Assembly: GCA_037893225.1 (NCBI GenBank)
Contig: JAZGUH010000199.1
Location: 1,240,001-1,304,000, forward strand
Length of the DNA: 64,000 nt
Source: Hippasteria phrygiana
Taxonomy: Eukaryota > Echinodermata > Asteroidea > Valvatida > Goniasteridae
Direction of reading: 5' to 3'
Part shown: positions 51,660 through 61,195 of the stretch, in pieces
Layout of the letters: every line of letters starts with the position of its first letter
Numbering within the stretch: the stretch's first letter is position 1
The notes under the pieces: generated by a model
What the model saw: the letters and a program-made list of their open reading frames with translations, nothing else
Database searches by the model: none
Told to the model about the DNA's origin: nothing
Program-made: the position numbers and the translations under genes

Positions 51660-52742
51660 TACACGATTGGCAATCCTACAATTTTTTTTTTACTGAATTA
51701 TTACGAAATACCTTTACCAGACTGTAAGTTCATTCATTCATTCATAGGACATTTATTTCAACGTCATTATGATATACATATACATCATGTTAACATCTCT
51801 ATAGCGGAAAATATTTTAAGATAAGAAATAATACTTTATTACAATATTAACATAATGAAATACAGTTATATATATAATACACATAATGACATTGGGCATA
51901 GGGTGAAGCAAATGCTTTTGTACCCCTGACCCGTTTGACAGACAGTACAGACAGACAGACAGACATACAAACAAATTACAGCTACAAACAAAGGACAATG
52001 ACAGACAAGCAGGAGTATGAATGAGCTATTGCTGTATGATAATGCACCACATTAGATTATTAATAAGAGTTGAGAAGTTGTGTTCTTAATTTTGGGTAAA
52101 TGTAGATAGAGTTAATGATGTTTTAAGAGGGTTGGTTAGACTATTCCAAAAACTAGTACCACGCTGAACAAGACCATTTTTTTTAACATTACGTTCTGTT
52201 GAAATTAACATAAAGGTTTTTCTTCGTGCTGCTTCTAGTATTATGAGAATGAACATTTGAAGTTAAGGTAAAACATGGACTAAAACATGAGGGTAGCAAA
52301 TGATGTATGTATCTGTACATGAATTTACCCAGGTTCAGATAGTAAAGATCATTAAACGGTAGTAGTCTCAATCATCCTGTGAAATGATGGCACCAGGTGT
52401 GCTGTTTTCCAAAGATTTCCAGCTGGAAATCGTTGGAAAACTGCCCTGTAGTCTTTAGTCAAGGCGCGTGTGGCTACCCGGACGAGTGGCGTTCCCCGGA
52501 CATGCTGGCATTCGGGGCACGTCACTCGTCCAAGTAGCAACGCGGGCCTTGACTAAAGGCTATCATCCGCCCAACGGTTGAAAACGAGTGCCGTCTTTCT
52601 CTCGTTTTTTCCGCCATCTAATAACGCAAAACTTTGAACAGGTCAGTGTAACGATATTTCCTATAAAATACTAAACCCCCAAATCTGCCCATTTCTGAAA
52701 ATTGCAACAATGACCAATCATGTACGCTACCTTTAACCAAGA
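51660..52742. mobile_element. Repeat K2 interrupted by a LINE fragment
   Basis: GAATTATTACGAAATACCTT and ACCAGACTGTAAG (51696-51728) continue after the LINE as TAGTAGTCTCAATCATCCTG at 52359, matching the unbroken text of 40918-40980. The right part has the 100-bp palindrome (52456-52555, TAGTCAAGGCGCGTGTGGCT at its start) and ends CAATCATGTACGCTACCTTT. Confidence 0.7.
51729..52371 (-). pseudogene. CR1/L2-type LINE, 3' end with (ATTC)n, broken
   Basis: Minus strand: LLPFNDLYYLNLGKFMYRYI, HHLLPSCF, SHNTRSSTKKN then, after a frameshift near 52187, RGTSFWNSLTNPLKTSLTLS and a stop. This is the usual C-terminus of CR1/L2/jockey-group reverse transcriptases (LP...LY.L....F.Y......P..F, HNTR, FWNSLP..L). 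A 3' untranslated region of about 370 bp follows, ending in GAATGAATGAATGAAC. The element is 5' truncated. Confidence 0.8.
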
Positions 52743-52869
52743 AAAACATCACTCAAAGTTTAAAGGTAGTATATATCATTTGCTTTTGCTGTAATTTTCA
52801 GGAATACATGGATTTTGGGGTTAGTATTTCATAGCGTGCTATCAAATACTGTAACACTGACCTGTTTAA

Positions 52870-53079
52870 CCCCTTGCGTACGGATGACGCCATAGGGCAC
52901 AAAAAAAACAGTGTCACCAGGCCGGATGACGCCACTGGCCGCTGTTTGTGCAGTTTCAATCCATTGTTGGATTATTGTGTGTCATGCTTGACTGCACAAA
53001 CACATTGTAGCGGTTTGATTTGGCTGCCAGAACCACTGCAACACCCCGACGTCTCCCGTAAAATACCGTGCTCAAGGGG
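52870..53079. mobile_element. piggyBac-like MITE (CCCCTTG family), copy 6, nested
   Basis: TTAA 52866-52869 and 53080-53083. Ends CCCCTTGCGTACGGATGACG and CGTGCTCAAGGGG. Confidence 0.85.
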
Positions 53080-53083
53080 TTAA

Positions 53084-53289
53084 CCCCCCTGAGTACGGTT
53101 ATTATCAGGAGGCCCTGGGGTATCCTGTGTAGCCAAGCGAAACGGACACAATGTGCGTGTGCAGTCAAGTGTAACATACACAATAATGCAACAATGGATT
53201 GAAACTGCACAAATAGTGGCTGTAGGCATCATCCGGCCTGGTGACACTGTTTTTTTGTGTGCCATTTTGCGTCATCTGTACACAAGGGG
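53084..53289. mobile_element. piggyBac-like MITE (CCCCTTG family), copy 7, opposite orientation, nested
   Basis: Shares TTAA 53080-53083 with copy 6 and ends at TTAA 53290-53293. CATCCGGCCTGGTGACACTG and CATCTGTACACAAGGGG are at its right, so it is inverted relative to copy 6. One TTAA between two elements fits insertion of one exactly at the edge of the other. Confidence 0.85.
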
Positions 53290-53679
53290 TTAAAGGTTTA
53301 TGTGCATAGATGCTGGGGAAAACAGGGGGGGGGGGAACAAAAATCTGTTTTAGTAGTCTGGTTCCCTGACCATATACTTTACACAAAACGTAGCAATTTA
53401 TAGAGTCAGGGAATTATCAGGTCGGGGAACTAGACTATTTCCAATGATTGTCGGCTGACAATCGTTGGAAAATGATATCAATTTCTACTTTTCTTGAAAA
53501 GACAGCACGCCAGGTGCCATTATGTACTCACATTATTCAGGCTAGTACGGTATTTCGTTATAATTCAGTAGTTTTTGGATGTTTGCAAATGTTGTATACT
53601 ACCTTTAAAATACATCAAAAACTACTTAAATCGACACATTTAACCAAGAAAGACATAAATTATAAATAATATTAAGGTT

Positions 53680-53902
53680 TATATACCCCTGGTCTATACG
53701 CGCATTCCTGCGCGTACTCAATCCACTCATATTTCAGCTATATTGTTCTCGAATGGGAGTGTAATGAATAGATGGAGCTTTTTCAAACTTTCATTCACAC
53801 GAAAGGGGGGCTCACTCTATTCAGTCTGGTGCTTATTGTTTGTAGCTGCACAGCCCGTTCTTGGCATACCAGCACCCCATCAATAACAGCCAAACACAAA
53901 TG
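53680..53902. mobile_element. Second TTAA MITE family, reverse diverged copy
   Basis: TATACGCGCATTCCTGCGCG, TACTCAATCCACTCAT and CTTGGCATACCAGCACCCCA then TCAATAACAGCCAAACAC are the reverse of the 48.9-50.5 kb unit and its right half. TTAA 53903-53906 follows. Confidence 0.65.
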
Positions 53903-53923
53903 GTTAAATGAAATAAATATTAA

Positions 53924-54062
53924 CCCTAACCCTCCAGGGTATTTTGGCTAGAAACCCTGCCAGACGCATCAGATTGCATCGTTTGTCACATTGACTTGTG
54001 TGGAGAGTGCAGCAAAGTGGAGCAGTCACCACAGTCATGCACTGTGCTGCGTCTGACAGGGT
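53924..54062. mobile_element. TTAA-flanked MITE with CCCTGCCAGACGC arms, copy 2
   Basis: TTAA 53920-53923 and 54063-54066; reverse of 10364-10505 (CCCTAACCCTCCAGGGTATT, CCCTGCCAGACGCATCAGAT, GCTGCGTCTGACAGGG). Ends 75 bp before exon 7. Confidence 0.7.
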
Positions 54063-54140
54063 TTAATTTTTGCAACCTGAAACCTGACCCCTTCTCTCTC
54101 TCTGCTCATTTCTCCCCCCCCCCCCCCACCCCTTGACTAG

Positions 54141-54425
54141 GGGTTCAAGAAGCCCCTGAGCCACAACATTCCCCCCAAGTCCATCAAGAGCATGTTCCTG
54201 AACCTGGAGGACCTTCACAGCTGCCACGCCACCTTCAACGCCGACCTCAACACCTCCCAGAACTCGCGCCCCCACCGGACCAAGCCGTCCCTGACCATCA
54301 GCGAGGTGTTCCTCAAGCACAAGGAGATCTTCCTGCAGTACGGCTACTACTGCTCCAACCTCATGCCGGCCCAGGACACGGTGGACGAGATTATGAAAGA
54401 CCCAACGGCCCGCCAGAAAATCGAG
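54141..54425 (+). CDS. Vav: Vav exon 7: DH domain, central helices
   Basis: Acceptor CCTTGACTAG ends at 54140 after a C-rich polypyrimidine tract (C15 at about 54113-54127); donor GTGCGT at 54426. Ninety-five codons in phase 0, from GFKKPLSHNIPPKSIKSMFL to NLEDL, through SEVFLKHKEIFLQYGYYCSN, to MKDPTARQKIE. VAV1 has FLKPLQRFLKPQDIEIIFIN, IEDLL, and Y..F...F...YG.YCS in the same order. This exon is G/C-richer than its surroundings. Confidence 0.96.
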
Positions 54426-54516
54426 GTGCGTCCCCTCGCATTATTATTACACCCATATGAGTATATTGATATTGACCTTTTTCCACATGTCACGGACGAC
54501 ATAATGCAGTGATGCT

Positions 54517-54870
54517 GAACGATATTCCTACTTTCCCTACTTTTTTGTTTTACCTTGCTCCTACTTTTTCCTTGAAATTCCTATTTTTTTCCTACTTTTT
54601 TGTCCCAGAACTCCGAAAAATGAAATCTCATTGAAAATTGTTTTCTTGACAGTGTTACACACTGTCATTTGAAAATCATGCACTTAACGGATTGGGTGCA
54701 GGAGTACCGCAACTTTGCTTCCAAGAGCTTAGTTGAGGATGGAGCACAAGTGTTGATCAACAAAAACTACTCCTAAAAGCTTGCAAAAGTCCTACTTTTG
54801 TCCTTTTTTTTTTTTTTTTTTTGGATCCTACTATTCTCCTACATTTTCACCTTGGTCTGCTTGAAAGCCT
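54517..54870. repeat. Repeat L, copy 3
   Basis: TTCCTACTTTCCCTACTTTT, GGGTGCAGGAGTACCGCAAC, AGAGCTTAGTTGAGGATGGA and AAAGTCCTACTTTTGTCC, ending in a T run at 54806-54824 and TCTGCTTGAAAGCCTG. Confidence 0.65.
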
Positions 54871-55330
54871 GTTGAAACAATTTAACTGTCAATCGTACAT
54901 ATTTGTATGATATGAATATGCATTAGAGAACCTGCATAGATAACAGACCCCTTTAGAAAATACCTCAATGGGCTCCGTGCACAAATACACCCTCAGCGGA
55001 AAGAAAGGGCGAGTTGGGGGATTAATATCTTCGCCATCTTACCTGACTTCAATTTTAAGTGTCTGGTTCCCGCTATGATATTGTTATTGAAAAAGCAATT
55101 ATCAAGAGTCAGCAAACAGACAAAGCAATCCCACTGGTATACGAGTATCAAATGAACGAGGAGCGCAGTGCGTAATACCAGCGACGTACTCCCCATGGAA
55201 GTGCGGTTGCTATGTGGACAGCGCCCTCTTTTGGTGACGCACGGAGCCCATAGAGGGCACCCTGATCATCTTTGAGACCACTGCAATGTAAATGAATAGC
55301 ATTGCAGTCATTTTCGTATGTTGGTATATG
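54871..55330. other. Intron 7, unassigned
   Basis: No feature recognised apart from GGAGCCCATAGAGGGC (55244). Confidence 0.45.
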
Positions 55331-55773
55331 TGACCCGCTCTGAAAAAAGGTATATTATGTCGCAAAATATGAAAATTGAGTTTTAAGTATGTTTGGAAAG
55401 CCTGCAATGTAAGCTTTCATTTGGTACATGATAGAGCTCCAAAGCCCTTTCCGTTCTGGAGATATCGCACTTTTGCATATGAATTAGTTCTATGGGGTTC
55501 AAATTGCACAACAGAGAAAACAGGCTGTGAAATATGTAGTTCTAATACAATGCAATTGAAGAATGCACTCTAAAAAGGTTATTTTTTCACTTTATTCACT
55601 GAAATCAACATTGTTGTGCACCAAACCTGAAACTTTAGATATATTTAAGATATCATGAAAGACAAAAAACAAAAAAATGAATTTTTATGAAAAATGTCAC
55701 CCTCTTGGGTTGAAAGGGCCATTACACGTAAATGCATAGCGCGACTTATATCACCTTTTTCTGGAGCGGGTCA
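55331..55773. mobile_element. Repeat H, TGACCCGCTC ends
   Basis: Left TGACCCGCTCTGAAAAAAGG and right CCTTTTTCTGGAGCGGGTCA are inverted. AGCTTTCATTTGGTACATGA, AGAAAACAGGCTGTGAAATA and CACTGAAATCAACATTGTTG match 59082-59521 in reverse. About 440 bp, no coding sense. Confidence 0.8.
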
Positions 55774-55905
55774 CATATCTGTAAACCCCCCCCGAACCCC
55801 TTTGATCCACCCCAGGACAGTGAGGAACTTTGTCTGCTCAAATCCAAGTTTAGCGAACTGTGTTGGTAAAATGACTTTCATAACTTTGTTTTCCCCCCAT
55901 CCCAG

Positions 55906-56001
55906 GAGTGTCAGTATCGAGCCAATAAAAACAAATTCCGTCTGCGGGACCTGCTGAGTGTTCCAATGCAGCGATGTATGAAATATCACTTGCTGTTAAG
56001 A
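55906..56001 (+). CDS. Vav: Vav exon 8: DH domain CR3
   Basis: Acceptor CCCATCCCAG ends at 55905; donor GTAAGT at 56002. Thirty-two codons: ECQYRANKNKFRLRDLLSVP then MQRCMKYHLLLR. VAV1 reads ECSQRANNGRFTLRDLLMVP then MQRVLKYHLLLQ. The QR..KYHLLL helix is the core GTPase-binding surface of DH domains. Phase 0 to 0. Confidence 0.98.
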
Positions 56002-56359
56002 GTAAGTCCGTACATCAATCAATCCTTGACATTTTCTTACCTTCTTTTTGTGTGTGTCTTTTTCTATTCTGGTATTGTTACGTACCAAATTACAAACCCT
56101 GTGGCCTTTATTTACATCTAAACTGTCCTGTATTCAAATGTGCCCGGGGCAGTATGATCATACATTGTGCGGTGCATAAATTTAGTTAAGGAGTGACTTA
56201 AAAGGTCGCATAATTCAAAGGCGATCTGACCTGCGACCTCACTCTTAAACCAAATTTTATGCAAAACACGATGCGTGTGTATACCACTGGGCACTTTTCA
56301 ATATAGATATAAACAAGTGACATCAGAGGGCATGTCATCTATATTTCATGTATAATATG

Positions 56360-56904
56360 TAGGGGGTGTTCATTTTTGAATAATTTAGTATTCGATTATT
56401 CGAAGCTGTGTTTGACCGAATATTCGAATATTTGAAACCCGCCGATTTAAGTTTTTCATGCATCAGCTGCAACTGCATGCTGCGCTGGTTGAAAAGTTGC
56501 ACGCAAAGCACGGTGGTGTTTTACATACGGCGATCGATATTATGGACCGCCTGGAATTTTATGGACTTTTGCCTGTGCCTGTGGTCTCAAGATCATTACG
56601 GGTACATATATCGTTCCGACAACAAGAAACCAAACTAAAGCCTGCCTTTTTTGCAATAATTATTTTATAAGTGTCAAGGGTTTTACGGATGGGAACAATA
56701 AAACCTCCCTCCACAAAAAGTTACCGTCGACAAAAAGTGGCATTTGACACTGCTAAGCGCCGTAACTTTTCCCTTAAAATAGCATCAGAGTCGTATCTGT
56801 ACATGCATATATATATTTTCGAATAATCGAACCGGTAAAAAGGTATTCGAATATTCGGTTGACGATCAAATATTTGAATATTCGGTATATTCAGGACAGC
56901 CCTA
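56360..56904. mobile_element. hAT-like MITE (TAGGGCTGT family), 545-bp copy
   Basis: Starts TAGGGGGTGTTCATTTTTGA and ends TTCAGGACAGCCCTA. All family blocks are present, with a single GAATATTCGGTTGACGATC instead of the 22-unit array. This copy gives the unexpanded length. Confidence 0.8.
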
Positions 56905-57265
56905 GAATCGGGTACCCGATTGAAAAAAAAGCACGGGTACCCGTTAAAGAAAACGAATCCAAACATTGCTGTTCACTTTGTTCGTAAAGGTCCGCACGTT
57001 AATACTACCACATCAGTGCGTCAATGCAGCAAGATGCAAGTGTGTACAGTGAGCTTTGTAGCTTTACGGTGTAAATTGCATTTTCGCAAGTGTCATAAAC
57101 ATCCAAATCTGTTTTCTTTTTTTGATGTACCCTTGTTTTCATTTAGAAAATGTCCCTACTCAAAGACTGCCTATAGCCAAAAAATGTCGGCGTCAAATTG
57201 GATTGAGCTTCAGTTGGAAAAATCACTTGATTGATGAGGTCTGTTTTCCCACTCTCTCTCTCCAG
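56905..57265. other. Intron 8, unassigned
   Basis: No repeat recognised; the polypyrimidine tract before exon 9 is CCCACTCTCTCTCTCCAG. Confidence 0.5.
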
Positions 57266-57337
57266 GAACTCATCAAATACACAGACAAGACGCATCCAGA
57301 TAAGCCGGAACTGGTGAAAGCCCTTGACATCATGCAG
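57266..57337 (+). CDS. Vav: Vav exon 9: DH domain
   Basis: Acceptor TCTCTCCAG ends at 57265; donor GTAAGA at 57338. Twenty-four codons ELIKYTDKTHPDKPELVKAL then DIMQ, against VAV1 ELVKHT...E...L..ALDAM. Continues the KYHLLLR helix of exon 8 in phase 0. Confidence 0.96.
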
Positions 57338-57467
57338 GTAAGACGTAAATAAACGGACTCTTCAGTGGCATGGGCAGTGTCACATGAATATCAAATTCCC
57401 GGAAAATCGGACTTGTCGGTTATACTGCGCATGCTGAGTAAACACACAGTCGTACTTCCCCAATACG

Positions 57468-57626
57468 TCCGAGGACAATGCTTTGTGTTTCCTATTGTTC
57501 CTTTAATATAACCAACCCCATAGACTAAGCACGTATCCTTACGTTCGAGGACCGATTTCAACAAAAGACTCTACGTTCGAGGACTGAAAGGTTTCTTTGT
57601 GTTTCCTTTCTTCTCTTGTCCTCGGA
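57468..57626. mobile_element. MITE with TCCGAGGACAA ends, copy 3
   Basis: Almost identical to 3011-3170 in the same orientation, including flanks CGTACTTCCCCAATACG and GATATATACAGTGCACGTAC. High identity suggests the family was active recently. Confidence 0.8.
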
Positions 57627-57684
57627 GATATATACAGTGCACGTACACCCTCACCCCCACACACACACAAGTGTGTAAATACTG

Positions 57685-58075
57685 GCAATCTGCGGGTCTT
57701 TAAAAAGTCTTACAAAGTCTGAAATTGAATTTTCTCAATTTAAGGCCTTAAAAAGCATTAAAAAGTATTAAATTGAGTTCTTCAAGGTCTTAAAAAAAAT
57801 GGACGAAGTGAGTAATGATTTTTTTTTATCAGTTCGTAAATAACAATCACACAATGTGTATAAAAAAAATCAGCTATTGGAGTGCATAGCAAATTTTTCC
57901 AGAAAGCTGATCGCACTTGGCAGACACCGCACAATGTATTCCAATCCCGGGATCCAAAATCCAGCCATACATCTAGTGTCGGTCTGCTTATTTTTGGTCT
58001 TAAATTTTGTTTAGGGCAGCATTAAAAGGGTCTTAAAAAGTCTTAAATTTGACTTTCTGAAACATGCAGATACAT
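57685..58075. repeat. AAAAAGTCTTA repeat element
   Basis: GGGTCTTTAAAAAGTCTTAC at the left and GGGTCTTAAAAAGTCTTAAA at the right, with TTAAAAAGCATTAAAAAGTA between. Elements with GGTCTTAAAAAGTCTTAAA blocks are widespread in animals; borders here are not exact. Confidence 0.5.
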
Positions 58076-58230
58076 GTACCATGTTTAACTTTTTCTGAAG
58101 GCCTCCCATATGTTTTGTACATGATTTTCAATCGTGGACCTTGACACAATCGTGGACCCTATTGTCCTCTTTGTTAAAGGTCTACGGTTTGAATAGCTAT
58201 ACAAACTCAGTCATACTTTGCCTATACTCG

Positions 58231-58388
58231 TGAGGACAATGCTTTGTGTTTCCTATTCTTCCTTTAATATAACCCAACCCCATAGACTAAGCACGTATCT
58301 TTACGTTCGAGGACCGATTTTAACAAAAGACCGTCTCCCGAGGACAAGAAAGATTCCTTTGTATTTTCTTTCTCCCCTTGTCCTCGAA
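58231..58388. mobile_element. GAGGACAA MITE, diverged copy
   Basis: TGAGGACAATGCTTTGTGTT to CCCTTGTCCTCGA, with CTTCCTTTAATATAACCCAA inside. It is the closest relative of the copy at 33991-34340 (same variant end CTTGTCCTCGAACGTA) and lacks that copy's insert. Confidence 0.7.
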
Positions 58389-58650
58389 CGTAATACAATA
58401 CATGTACACTCACGCAAGTGTGTAAATACCGGCAATCGCGGACCTCCTATTGTCCCTCTTTTGTTTGTACTTTAACTTTTTCGGAAGGCCTCCCATATGT
58501 TTTGTACACGATTTTTAATGCTGGTTCTGCAAATATAACAGCGGTACCGTTATTGAGACCACTTTCAGACAATATGAAGTGATCCCTAACCCGTCATTCT
58601 CATTTGCGGAACCCAATAATTTGATGGTAAACATCTGTGTTTCCTTACAG

Positions 58651-58724
58651 GATATATGTCTGTATGTAAACGAAGTGAAGCGAGACAACGAAATCATGCA
58701 GAACAATAAGGAAATTGAGAAAAG
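58651..58724 (+). CDS. Vav: Vav exon 10: DH domain C-terminal helix
   Basis: Acceptor TTCCTTACAG ends at 58650; donor GTAAAC at 58725. Twenty-four codons plus two bases: DICLYVNEVKRDNEIMQNNK then EIEK. VAV1 has DLAQCVNEVKRDNETLRQ: nine residues VNEVKRDNE are identical. This helix carries Asn and Lys/Arg residues needed for exchange activity in Vav. Confidence 0.97.
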
Positions 58725-58739
58725 GTAAACAATAAAAAA

Positions 58740-58962
58740 AATAATAAAAAAATGCTTAGCACAAAAGGTCTTGCTTTAGTAAAGGTTACCAGCCAAAACT
58801 AAATTTGGTTTTCATGCTAAGCAAACAGCAGCTGAATACCAGTCTCAAGCAGTATACATCACATGGACATTTGTTTTGTAATCCTGTTTTTATTTTTACA
58901 GAGGAAAACTTTTCATGCTAAGCAAATTGTTGTGTTTAGTAGCTTCGTGAAATTTGCTCCAG
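58740..58962. mobile_element. Diverged CAATTTCAT/GCTTAGCATG element
   Basis: GCTTAGCACAAAAG and TTCATGCTAAGCAAAC at the left and TTCATGCTAAGCAAATTGTT, AGCTTCGTGAAATTTGCTCC at the right correspond to the ends of 11532-12153. Confidence 0.55.
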
Positions 58963-59002
58963 TTGTCAGTAGGCCGAATCAAAATTAAAATGTGGTAACG
59001 GT

Positions 59003-59741
59003 ACATTGCAGTTGAAAGTTAACACTGTGAATGGGAATGGAAAATTTTGTGAAAAGGACTCCCATTCACATTTCACATTTGTGATCCGCTCCAGAAAAAG
59101 GTGATATAAGTCGCGCTATGCATTTTTGTGTAATGGCCCTTTCAACGTTGAGGGTGAATTTTTTTGTCAAAATAATTTTTTTTGCTTTTTGTCATTAATG
59201 ACATCTTAAATATCTAAAGTCTCAGGTTTGGTGCACAACAATGTTGATTTCAGTGAATAAAATGAAAAAATAACCTTTTTAGAGTGCATTGTTCCATTGC
59301 ATTGTGTTAGAACTAGCTATTTCAAAGCCTGTTTTCTCTGTTGTGCAATTTGAGCTCCACAGAACTAATTAATATGCAAAAACGCGATATATCCAGAACG
59401 TAAAGGGCTTTGGAGCTCCATCATGTACCAAATGAAAGCTTACATTGCGGGCTTTCCAAACATACATAAAACTAATTTTTTATATTTTGCAACACAATTT
59501 ACCTTTTTCCAGAGTGGGTCACATTTGTCACACAATTATTTTCCAACTTTGAGAAAAGGTGTGAAAATATTTTCCCACTTGTGTGAAAAAGTGTGAAAAT
59601 GTTTTCCCACTTTTGTGCAAGGCGCGAAAATGTTTTCGAACTTTGGGAATTTTTTTTTTTTTACATTTTGTGAAATGAAAATGAATTCCCTGGGAAGAGA
59701 AAAGTGTTTAGAGGAATTCCTATTTTGAGGTTAACTTTCAA
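59003..59741. mobile_element. GTGAAAAGGCG element (family F), copy 3, interrupted
   Basis: Starts ACATTGCAGTTGAAAGTTAA and ends AGGTTAACTTTC. The family text breaks at CACATTTG and resumes at CACATTTGTCACACAATTAT after a repeat H insert. At the right end it runs directly into an AATAAGCCAGTTCGG element at 59744. Confidence 0.75.
59082..59521. mobile_element. Repeat H, nested, with CATTTG duplication
   Basis: TGATCCGCTCCAGAAAAAGG and CCTTTTTCCAGAGTGGGTCA are inverted ends. CATTTG flanks both sides (59076-59081 and 59522-59527). The uninterrupted sequence at 43786-43800 (TTTCACATTTCTCACACAAC) shows the empty site. Confidence 0.8.
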
Positions 59742-59743
59742 TA

Positions 59744-59845
59744 AGCCAGTTCGGTGTCTCAAAGGTCAAAGGTTATTTGGGATAAAATTAATTGTCACAC
59801 CGTGTTACGCGAACGCCCATTCTGATTGAATTTAACACGTGCGTA
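59744..59845. mobile_element. AATAAGCCAGTTCGG element, left half
   Basis: AATAAGCCAGTTCGGTGTCT, CAAAGGTCAAAGGTTATTTG and GCGAACGCCCATTCTGATT match 47349-47460. The right half is replaced by the palindrome that follows. Confidence 0.7.
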
Positions 59846-59934
59846 AACAAAGAAAACTTGCGCAGGAGTGGGATTTGAACCTGCGACCTCCAGAAGTTGC
59901 TGGTTCGAATCCCGCTCCCGCCAGTTTTCTTTGT
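59846..59934. repeat. B-box palindrome, copy 2
   Basis: AACAAAGAAAAC, GGAGTGGGATTTGAACCTGC and GACCTCC on the left; GAAGTTGCTGGTTCGAATCC, CGCTCCCGCCAG and TTTTCTTTGT on the right. Same plan as 15341-15448 with more mismatches between arms. One side keeps GGTTCGAATCC, the other has GGTTCAAATCC. Confidence 0.75.
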
Positions 59935-60220
59935 CCACTTTGAAAAATCATTCCAATTACCCAGTTTTCCTAGTGGTTTATTTGATGATACTTTAACCCG
60001 AACGTCCTCGGCATTCACTTGGGGTACAGTACACTGTGCTACAAAATACTACTCAATTCTCATAGGCCTGTGTAGTAAAAGTACTGCATACTACAGTTTA
60101 CTCAAGTAATATTTTTGTAGTATTCGGTGACGTTAGGGTTAATATCTGTGAGCCTTGACTCAATTTTTAAAAACAAAAATAGTCATGGAGTTTGCTTTAA
60201 TTTTGTTTCCCCCTCCCTAG

Positions 60221-60316
60221 TATGGCCAACTACCGGGGGCAACATGTCAATAACTACGGCCGCTTGCAGAATGACGGCGAACTCAAGCTCAAAATTGTGA
60301 CAAACCCAAAAAAGGG
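60221..60316 (+). CDS. Vav: Vav exon 11: DH-PH linker and first PH strand
   Basis: Acceptor CCCTCCCTAG ends at 60220; donor GTAAGG at 60317. One base completes Ser; 31 codons MANYRGQHVNNYGRLQNDGE and LKLKIVTNPKK; two bases left. VAV1 has SLAHYGRPKIDGELKI: the YGR...DGELK core is conserved and marks the PH start. Confidence 0.95.
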
Positions 60317-61122
60317 GTAAGGCTATGGGTGTTGTTTGGGTAAGAAATGCGGTAACCGACGTTACATTGGGCATCGGCGACTTCCTGGAGTCACAAATCA
60401 CGATTCCAGTCAATTGAAATCGGCTCCAATATGTGACCTGCCAGCACAAAATGAGCTTCAAGTCGCACTGTGGCTTTCTGAATTTACAAGCAGAAACAAC
60501 CATTTTTCACTGAGAAGTCAATTTTGGGATTCTAACAACTGTCATCAGAATCGCCAGGCATGGGCTGAACTTGACTTCACGGGTGCCGAAGCGAATGGCT
60601 GGTAGCGCTACGAAAATTAGAACGCAATGACCTTGCATTTAATTTCCTAGAAAACAGCTGTGTGCCGTTTGTACAGGGGTTCGGCAATTTTAGGTCTGTT
60701 TTTGGGGGGGGGGAGTCGGCGAGTTTCAGAATCATCAGACCTGGAACGTACTCTTTGAAGCAGGAATTGACTGCTAAAAGGAGACAACGACTCATTTGAA
60801 AGTGGAACTGAATTCCAACTCCGATGTTGGGGGTCGAATAAACTCAACTCCAAGCACGTGTGCAGCCTCAAGTAATCTCGTACGAGTACATTTAACCTCA
60901 AGTACGAGTCCCGAAATCTGAGGTCGAGAACTTTGCTATCTGAGTACGAGTACCTTTATATCAGTACTTGAGTACCAGCACTGAGTATGAGCACTGAGTA
61001 TGAGCACTGAGTACTACAACACGCGTGCGGTGCTTGGGCGAGGTCAAGCTAAAGTAAGAAAAAGTATGAACGGGCAAAAATGCTTTTTTTTTTAATGGTC
61101 ACCGTTTCTCTTATTTTTGCAG
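60317..61122. other. Intron 11
   Basis: Contains GAGTACGAGTACC-like and CTGAGTATGAGCA short tandem repeats (60890-61015) and a G run at 60702-60711. No gene. Confidence 0.55.
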
Positions 61123-61195
61123 TACCCCGTCGTCTTCCCAGAAATATTGTTTCCTGTTTGACAAGGTCCTCATTGTCTGCAACAAAGGAGGAAAG
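61123..61195 (+). CDS. Vav: Vav exon 12: PH domain strands
   Basis: Acceptor TTATTTTTGCAG ends at 61122; donor GTAAAA at 61196. One base completes Gly, then TPSSSQKYCFLFDKVLIVCN and KGGK, ending in phase 0. VAV1 has YAFLLDKALLICKRRG here, the usual F.LFD..L..C strand pair of a DH-linked PH domain. The next expected segment (Y..KD in Vav) is not found in the remaining 2.8 kb. Confidence 0.95.

Larger units (their letters stand above)
52762..53613. mobile_element. Repeat K, full copy, reverse, with two MITEs in one TTAA
   Basis: Left TTTAAAGGTAGTATATATCA and right TGTTGTATACTACCTTTAAA are inverted ends. TAACACTGACCTGT is followed by TTAA and the two MITEs; after the last TTAA, AGGTTTATGTGCATAGATGC resumes. 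The TAGTCTGGTTCCC segment is at 53350-53442. Confidence 0.8.
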
